A stretch of DNA of 64,000 bases from NCBI RefSeq assembly GCF_027924605.1, contig NZ_AP027042.1, positions 1,775,524 to 1,839,523 on the forward strand, in the 5' to 3' direction. This document shows, in pieces, positions 59,051 through 64,000 of the stretch. Position 1 is the stretch's first letter; every line of letters begins with the position of its first letter. This stretch comes from Dyella sp. GSA-30 (GTDB lineage Bacteria > Pseudomonadota > Gammaproteobacteria > Xanthomonadales > Rhodanobacteraceae). Made by a program: the position numbers and the translations under genes. Under the pieces are notes generated by a model. The model was not told the origin of the DNA, made no database searches, and worked only from the letters and a program-made list of their open reading frames with translations.

Positions 59051-59682
59051 CGCGCACACTATCGTTACTTCTCTTGAGCCTTGGCCTTGCGGCCTGCAAC
59101 GGGCATGACAAGCCGGTGGACCAGCCGGCGGCAGCCTCATCGGCAGCGGCACAGCAGCATGCCCAGGCCGTTCTCGCCTCCGGGCCGACATCCGATGTCG
59201 CCAAGCCCGCGGCAGCGGCGAGCACGCTGGCCAGCCCGCCGCAGGCGGCGAGCTACAGCGGTTATGGCGACCTGCATTTCGGCTTGAGCGAAGCGGATTT
59301 CCGCAAGAACTGGGGCGATCTCAAAGGCGGTCCCGCGGCTGCCGGTTCTACCTGCACGGTTCTCTATCCGATCTGGATCAAGCAGATGCCGCCGGACATC
59401 GGTTTCATGTTCGAAGACGACAAGTTCGTGCGCTTCGATGTCAGGACGGCCAAAGAAGCGGCACCCGGCGGCGGCAAGGTCGGCATGACCGTGGAGCAGA
59501 TCGCTGCGCTTTATCCGGCCGCAGAAAAGCAGCCGCAAAAGTACGATGCGGACGCGGTCGATATGCGTGTGCCCGGCGACCACGGTGCGGTGCTGCTGTT
59601 TGAAGCGGACAAGAGCGGTAAGGTCAACGCGTGGCGCGTGGGTCTGCCGCCACAAGTCGATTACGTAGAAGGTTGCGGCTGA
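59047..59682 (+). CDS. Putative lipoprotein coupled to hmgA
   Basis: A 211-residue lipoprotein. [17 protein letters not shown] is a signal with a LAAC lipobox and the acyl-cysteine at residue 17. An Ala/Gln-rich linker to about residue 65 is followed by a folded domain ([50 protein letters not shown]), which suggests a small ligand-binding domain. It sits between hmgA and fahA in the same transcription unit, although its role in tyrosine use is unknown. Confidence 0.78.
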   Translation: MTRTLSLLLLSLGLAACNGHDKPVDQPAAASSAAAQQHAQAVLASGPTSDVAKPAAAASTLASPPQAASYSGYGDLHFGLSEADFRKNWGDLKGGPAAAGSTCTVLYPIWIKQMPPDIGFMFEDDKFVRFDVRTAKEAAPGGGKVGMTVEQIAALYPAAEKQPQKYDADAVDMRVPGDHGAVLLFEADKSGKVNAWRVGLPPQVDYVEGCG

Positions 59683-59692
59683 GGAGCCATGC

Positions 59693-60676
59693 ATGAAATT
59701 GGGTAGTCTCAAAGAGGGTGGCCGCGACGGCAGCCTGATCGTTGTCAGCCGCGACCTGACTCGTGCCGTACGCGCCAAGGGCATCGCATCGACGCTGCAG
59801 GCCGCTCTGGACGACTGGTCCAGCAGCGCGCCGCGCTTGAATGCGCTTTATGCCGAGCTCAACGACGGCAAGGCCGCGGATGCGTTCGAGCTGGATATGA
59901 CCGCATTGGCCGCACCGTTGCCGCGCGCCTATGAGTTTGTCGACGGTAGCGCCTACCTGCCGCATGTGGAGCGTGTACGTCGCGCACGTGGTGCGGAAGT
60001 GCCGGAAAGTTTCTATACCGATCCGCTGATGTATCAGGCGACCAGCGCCGGCTTCCTTGGCCCGCGCGATCCGGTGATGGTTGCCAGCGAGGACTACGGC
60101 ATCGACCTGGAAGCCGAGGTGATTGTCGTTACCGACGACGTCCCGATGGCAGCTACCCCGGCGCAAGCCGCCGCGCATATCCAGTTGATCGGTCTGGTCA
60201 ACGACGTGTCCTTGCGTGGGCTGATTCCAGGTGAGCTGGCCAAGGGTTTCGGTTTTCTGCAATCCAAGCCGCGCTCGGCGCTCTCACCCGTCCTGGTGAC
60301 GCCGGACGAACTGGGCGACGCATGGCAGGGTGAAAAACTGCACCTGCCGATGCGCACGTGGATCAACGAGCAATGGTTCGGCGAGGCGGAGTGCGGCGTC
60401 GACATGCAGTTCGACTTCGGCCAGCTGGTGGCGCATGCGGCCAAGACACGGCCTTTGACGGCCGGTACGGTAGTGGGCTCGGGCACGATTGCCAACGAAG
60501 ACACCAGCAAGGGCGCTTCCTGTCTGGCCGAACAGCGCACGGTCGAAACCCTGCGTGACGGTAAGCCGAGCACGCCGTTCCTCGCGTTCGGCGACCGGGT
60601 GAAGATCGATGTCACGGACCGTACGGGCAAGTCGATCTTCGGCTCGATCGAGCAGACGATCGCACGGGCGAGCTAA
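59693..60676 (+). CDS. fahA: Fumarylacetoacetate hydrolase family protein
   Basis: A 327-residue FAH-fold hydrolase that splits fumarylacetoacetate (or a related 2,4-diketo acid) into fumarate and acetoacetate. Its position after hmgA supports the tyrosine pathway role. Metal- and substrate-binding features of the family are visible: PLMYQATSAGFLGPRDPV, LEAEVIVVTDDVPM (metal-ligand acidic residues), LVNDVSLRGLIPGELAKGFGFLQSKPRS and GSGTIANEDTSKGASCL. No maleylacetoacetate isomerase gene is in the window. Confidence 0.9.
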   Translation: MKLGSLKEGGRDGSLIVVSRDLTRAVRAKGIASTLQAALDDWSSSAPRLNALYAELNDGKAADAFELDMTALAAPLPRAYEFVDGSAYLPHVERVRRARGAEVPESFYTDPLMYQATSAGFLGPRDPVMVASEDYGIDLEAEVIVVTDDVPMAATPAQAAAHIQLIGLVNDVSLRGLIPGELAKGFGFLQSKPRSALSPVLVTPDELGDAWQGEKLHLPMRTWINEQWFGEAECGVDMQFDFGQLVAHAAKTRPLTAGTVVGSGTIANEDTSKGASCLAEQRTVETLRDGKPSTPFLAFGDRVKIDVTDRTGKSIFGSIEQTIARAS

Positions 60677-60683
60677 GCGTACC

Positions 60684-60736
60684 CAGGAGTGAGAACAAAG
60701 CTGGGCCATGTGGCCTTTACCCGGTTCTCACTCCTG
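60684..60736. terminator. Wide-loop inverted repeat after fahA
   Basis: CAGGAGTGAGAAC at 60684-60696 and its exact complement at 60724-60736 enclose 27 bases. No T run follows. It is probably a transcription-end or mRNA-stabilising hairpin for the homogentisate unit. Confidence 0.65.
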
Positions 60737-60799
60737 ATCGCTCTCAACTAGCCCTCCCGTCATGCCAAACTACCGCTTCGCTCGTCGCGGAAGCTGGGA

Positions 60800-62077
60800 A
60801 TGCTCAATCTTGAAACTGCCAGGATCGCCGTCATCGGCTTGGGCTATGTCGGCCTGCCGTTGGCGGTGGAGTTTGGCAAACGCTACGACACAGTCGGCTT
60901 TGATATCCGCGCGGAGCGAATAGAGGCCTTGCGTGCCGGTCGCGACAACACGTTGGAGGTCGAAGCGGCGGAATTGGCCGAAGCACGACGGCTTGGTTAC
61001 AGCGCGTCGCTGGACGATATCCGCGACTGCACGGTGTTCATCGTCACCGTGCCGACCCCCATCGACAGCGCCAAGCGCCCTGACCTGCGTCCACTGACCG
61101 GCGCCACCGAGAGCCTCGGGCGTGTGCTCAAATGCGGCGACGTGGTGGTTTACGAATCGACCGTCTATCCCGGCTGCACCGAAGAGGTATGCGTGCCGAT
61201 ACTGGAGCGTGTGTCGGGCTTGCGTTTCAATCAGGATTTCTTTGTCGGCTATAGCCCGGAACGCATCAATCCAGGCGACAAACAACACCGGCTTACAGCC
61301 ATTCTCAAGGTCACTTCGGGGTCGACGGCAGAGGCCGCCGACTTCGTCGATCGTCTTTATGGCAGCGTGATTCCGGCCGGGACGCATCGCGCCAGCAGCA
61401 TCAAGGTGGCCGAGGCGGCCAAGGTGATCGAGAACACGCAGCGTGACTTGAATATTGCGCTGGTCAACGACCTGGCGATTCTGTTCAACAAGCTGGGCAT
61501 CGATACGCTGGAAGTGCTGCAGGCCGCCGGCACCAAGTGGAACTTCCTGCCGTTCCGGCCGGGCCTGGTCGGCGGTCATTGCATCAGCGTTGATCCGTAT
61601 TACCTCACGCACAAGGCGCAGGAAGTCGGCCATCACCCGGATGTCATTCTCGCGGGCAGACGCACCAACGACAGCATGGGTGCGCATGTGGCCAACGAGG
61701 TGATTCGACTGATGGTGCGCAAACGCATCAATCCGATACAAGCGCGCATCCTCGTGCTGGGCCTGGCGTTCAAGGAAAACTGCCCGGATCTGCGCAATAC
61801 GCGCGTGCTTGATATTGTCGATGCGCTGCGCGGATACAACGCACAGGTGGATGTACATGATCCATGGGTCGATGCAGCCGAGGCCGAGCACGAGTACGCG
61901 TTAAAGCCGGTGGATGCACCTCGGCAGGACACGTACGACGCGGTCATCATTGCTGTTGCCCACCAGCAGTTTGCTGCACTTGGCGCCGAAGGCATCCGTG
62001 CGTTCGGCAAACCCGAATCCGTTCTTTACGATGTGAAATACGTGCTGCCGCGCGATGCGGTGGACGGGAGGTTGTAA
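60800..62077 (+). CDS. Nucleotide-sugar dehydrogenase (TviB/WbpO type)
   Basis: A 425-residue UDP-sugar 6-dehydrogenase. It has an N-terminal NAD motif ([18 protein letters not shown], 9-26), a catalytic cysteine, C261, in [12 protein letters not shown], and the C-terminal [17 protein letters not shown]. The group includes UDP-N-acetyl-hexosamine dehydrogenases of Vi and O-antigen synthesis and UDP-glucose dehydrogenases. It is followed three bases later by an epimerase, so the pair likely supplies a uronic-acid nucleotide sugar for surface polysaccharide. Confidence 0.9.
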   Translation: MLNLETARIAVIGLGYVGLPLAVEFGKRYDTVGFDIRAERIEALRAGRDNTLEVEAAELAEARRLGYSASLDDIRDCTVFIVTVPTPIDSAKRPDLRPLTGATESLGRVLKCGDVVVYESTVYPGCTEEVCVPILERVSGLRFNQDFFVGYSPERINPGDKQHRLTAILKVTSGSTAEAADFVDRLYGSVIPAGTHRASSIKVAEAAKVIENTQRDLNIALVNDLAILFNKLGIDTLEVLQAAGTKWNFLPFRPGLVGGHCISVDPYYLTHKAQEVGHHPDVILAGRRTNDSMGAHVANEVIRLMVRKRINPIQARILVLGLAFKENCPDLRNTRVLDIVDALRGYNAQVDVHDPWVDAAEAEHEYALKPVDAPRQDTYDAVIIAVAHQQFAALGAEGIRAFGKPESVLYDVKYVLPRDAVDGRL

Positions 62078-62080
62078 GCG

Positions 62081-63088
62081 ATGAAGATCCTGGTCACCGG
62101 CACGGCCGGCTTTATCGGATCGCATGTGGCGCTCAAGCTGCTCGAGCGCGGCGACGAAGTGATCGGCCTGGACAATCTCAACGACTACTACGATGTGTCG
62201 TTGAAGAAGGCGCGGCTGGCCCGCTTCGAGGGTCGCGCCGGTTATACGCATGTGCATGCCGACCTGGCCGATCGCATGGCCATGGAGAAGCTGTTTGCCG
62301 AGCACCGTCCGCAGCGTGTCGTGCATCTGGCTGCGCAGGCCGGTGTGCGTTACGCGGCACAGAATCCGCACGTCTACATCAGCAGCAATGTCACAGGCTT
62401 TCTGCACGTGCTTGAGGGCTGCCGCCACCACGGCGTGGAGCATCTGGTGTTTGCGTCGACCAGTTCGGTCTACGGCGCCAATACGACGATGCCGTTTTCG
62501 GAACATCAGTCGGCCGAACATCCGTTGACGTTGTATGCCGCCAGCAAGAAAGCCAATGAGCAGATGGCGCACAGTTACGCGCACCTGTACCGCATCCCCA
62601 GCACTGGCTTGCGCTTCTTCACCGTGTATGGTCCCTGGGGGCGCCCGGATATGGCGCTGTTCCTGTTTACCAAGGCCATCCTCGCGGGCGAGCCGATCAA
62701 GGTGTTCAACCACGGCAAGCACAAGCGCAGCTTCACGTTTATCGACGATATCGTCGAGGGTGTGATTCGCACGCTGGATAAAGTCCCCGGTCCCGATCCG
62801 GACTGGAACAGTGCTGCGCCCGATCCGGCCAGCAGTAATGCGCCATATCGTATCTACAACATCGGTAACGAGCGGCCGGTAGAACTGCTGCGCTATATCG
62901 AAGTGCTGGAAGAGTGCCTCGGGCGGAAGGCCCGGATGGAGATGCTTCCGCTACAGGCCGGCGACGTACCCGATACCGAAGCGGACGTGTCCAGTCTGAT
63001 CGACGCCGTGGGCTATCGCCCGAAGGTGTCGGTGGAAGAGGGCGTTCGCCAGTTCGTCGATTGGTATTTGCAATACCAGCCTCGTTGA
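62081..63088 (+). CDS. NAD-dependent epimerase (UDP-glucuronate 4-epimerase-like)
   Basis: A 335-residue extended SDR. The NAD motif is GTAGFIGSH (7-15), the catalytic triad is S128-T/S, Y152 and K156 (YAASKKANE), and FASTSSVYG and [16 protein letters not shown] are present. The last motif is typical of UDP-glucuronate 4-epimerases (GlcA to GalA). It works with the upstream dehydrogenase. No glycosyltransferase is nearby, so the end product is unknown. Confidence 0.9.
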   Translation: MKILVTGTAGFIGSHVALKLLERGDEVIGLDNLNDYYDVSLKKARLARFEGRAGYTHVHADLADRMAMEKLFAEHRPQRVVHLAAQAGVRYAAQNPHVYISSNVTGFLHVLEGCRHHGVEHLVFASTSSVYGANTTMPFSEHQSAEHPLTLYAASKKANEQMAHSYAHLYRIPSTGLRFFTVYGPWGRPDMALFLFTKAILAGEPIKVFNHGKHKRSFTFIDDIVEGVIRTLDKVPGPDPDWNSAAPDPASSNAPYRIYNIGNERPVELLRYIEVLEECLGRKARMEMLPLQAGDVPDTEADVSSLIDAVGYRPKVSVEEGVRQFVDWYLQYQPR

Positions 63089-63132
63089 TCGCTTGCCAAC
63101 CGTTCCCACCCCTGTCCTGTAAGGAGATCCCC

Positions 63133-63633
63133 ATGTCTACAGTCACTCTCAAAGGCAATCCCGTTCACGTCGACGGATCCCTGCCGGCCACCGGCGCTAC
63201 CGCACCGGCATTCTCGCTGGTCGCCAAAGATCTCAAGAATGTCACGCTGGCTGACTTCGCCGGCAAGCGCAAAGTCCTGAATATTTTCCCCAGCGTCGAC
63301 ACGCCGACCTGCGCTACTTCGGTGCGTCATTTCAACCAGGATGCCAGCAGCCTCGATAACGCCGTGGTGCTGTGCATCTCCGCCGATCTGCCGTTCGCCC
63401 AGGCGCGCTTTTGCGGCGCCGAAGGCCTGGAGAACGTCGTTACGCTGTCGACCATGCGTGGTGCCGCTTTCCTGAAGGATTACGGCGTGGCCATCGCCGA
63501 CGGCCCGCTGGCCGGTCTGGCAGCGCGTGCGGTCGTCGTGCTGGACGAGCATGACAAGGTGCTGCACACCGAACTGGTGGGCGAGATCGCGCATGAGCCC
63601 AACTACGATGCGGCACTGGCTGCATTGAAGTAA
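63133..63633 (+). CDS. tpx: Thiol peroxidase
   Basis: A 166-residue atypical 2-Cys peroxiredoxin (Tpx). Peroxidatic C60 lies in DTPTCATSV and resolving C94 in ARFCGAEGL, and the Tpx-type [21 protein letters not shown] precedes C60. It reduces hydroperoxides with thioredoxin. The ATG at 63133 has AAGGAG seven bases ahead. It ends at a strong terminator and converges on gap. Confidence 0.94.
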   Translation: MSTVTLKGNPVHVDGSLPATGATAPAFSLVAKDLKNVTLADFAGKRKVLNIFPSVDTPTCATSVRHFNQDASSLDNAVVLCISADLPFAQARFCGAEGLENVVTLSTMRGAAFLKDYGVAIADGPLAGLAARAVVVLDEHDKVLHTELVGEIAHEPNYDAALAALK

Positions 63634-63647
63634 CTCAAAAATAGAGC

Positions 63648-63680
63648 AAAAAAAAGCCGGGCGCGATGCCCGGCTTTTTT
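63648..63680. terminator. Bidirectional terminator
   Basis: AAAAAAGCCGGGC-GCGAT-GCCCGGCTTTTTT, symmetric with an A run before and a T run after. It serves both tpx and the convergent gap gene. Confidence 0.95.
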
Positions 63681-63693
63681 ATCGGAACAAAGC

Positions 63694-64000
63694 TTACTTC
63701 GCGGCCATCAACGCCTTGGTCATATCCAACATGCGGTTGGAGAAGCCCCACTCGTTGTCGTACCAGCTCAGCACCTTCACCAGCGTACCGCCCATGACAC
63801 GTGTCTGCGTCGCGTCGTAGGTGGAGGAGGCCGGGTTGTGGTTGAAGTCGATCGATACCAGCGGCTTGGTGTTGACGGCCAGGATGCCCTTCAGCGCGCC
63901 GTTGGCCGCTTCGTTGATCGCGGCGTCGATTTCTTCCTTGCTGGTTTCACGTGCGGCAACGAAGGTCAGGTCGACGACCGACACGTTGATGGTCGGTACG
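63694..64000 (-). CDS. gap: Glyceraldehyde-3-phosphate dehydrogenase (3' part)
   Basis: The C-terminal part of a type I GAPDH of the glycolytic pathway; its 5' end lies beyond the right window edge. The visible sequence reads [13 protein letters not shown], then [15 protein letters not shown] and [18 protein letters not shown] near the end, all diagnostic for the catalytic domain. The catalytic cysteine is outside the window. It is cytosolic. It shares the terminator at 63648-63680 with tpx. Confidence 0.95.
   Translation of the reverse strand, partial: VPTINVSVVDLTFVAARETSKEEIDAAINEAANGALKGILAVNTKPLVSIDFNHNPASSTYDATQTRVMGGTLVKVLSWYDNEWGFSNRMLDMTKALMAAK

Overview
The window is GC-rich chromosomal DNA of a gammaproteobacterium, most probably Xanthomonadales, family Rhodanobacteraceae (Dyella, Luteibacter or Rhodanobacter type). 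The evidence is the gene content and protein character: a xanthomonad-like PhoP/PhoQ pair, an L2-like class A beta-lactamase with a twin-arginine leader, a tryptophanyl-tRNA synthetase with a long C-terminal extension, tandem POT peptide transporters, and REP-like palindromes between genes. This is an inference from recognised sequence features; no database search was run. There is no prophage, transposase, integrase, CRISPR array or rRNA operon. There is one tRNA gene, tRNA-Thr(TGT).

Layout. 0-13 kb: the end of a zinc-type alcohol dehydrogenase; a cysteine dioxygenase/flavoprotein pair; a TonB-like protein; a two-domain universal stress protein; a hemolysin III family protein; a DUF885 protein; a DUF456 protein; a kinase-like protein; a LysR/SDR divergent pair; ferredoxin-NADP reductase. 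13-25 kb: an MFS exporter; an OprD-type porin with a striking palindrome upstream; a TMEM175-like channel; an ECF sigma factor with a putative anti-sigma partner and a secreted protein; motA-motB; a HAD phosphatase; the beta-lactamase; an AhpD-like protein with a divergent LysR regulator. 25-29.7 kb: a visibly AT-richer pocket of small orphan genes (a 34-residue Lys-rich protein, DUF6228-like and DUF6348-like proteins, a DHFR-like protein, small hypotheticals) and a duplicated 62-bp terminator segment. This is the most accessory-like part of the window.

29.7-44.8 kb: dusA; a small periplasmic ORF with phoP-phoQ; mtfA with a small secreted protein; birA-coaX-SPOR protein; tRNA-Thr; a secreted DNA/RNA endonuclease; a patatin; a rhodanese; arginase; trpS; panE; a VOC protein; a TspO-like membrane protein. 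44.8-64 kb is dominated by amino-acid use: the branched-chain/pyruvate-type 2-oxoacid dehydrogenase operon (E1alpha, E1beta, E2), tryptophan 2,3-dioxygenase, a secreted alpha/beta hydrolase of the tripeptidyl-aminopeptidase type, two POT peptide importers, and a tyrosine/homogentisate block (MarR regulator, hppD, hmgA, a lipoprotein, fahA). Then come a nucleotide-sugar dehydrogenase/epimerase pair, thiol peroxidase and the end of gap.

Taken together, the right half suggests peptide- and amino-acid-based carbon use: extracellular peptide cleavage, di/tripeptide uptake, then tyrosine, tryptophan, arginine and branched-chain catabolism. The intergenic DNA carries at least three families of palindromic repeats. 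No complete new system stands out. The best leads are the 25.7-29.5 kb pocket, the porin palindrome, the TrpS fusion, the cysteine-dioxygenase/flavoprotein pair and an orphan leader terminator at 5.1 kb.
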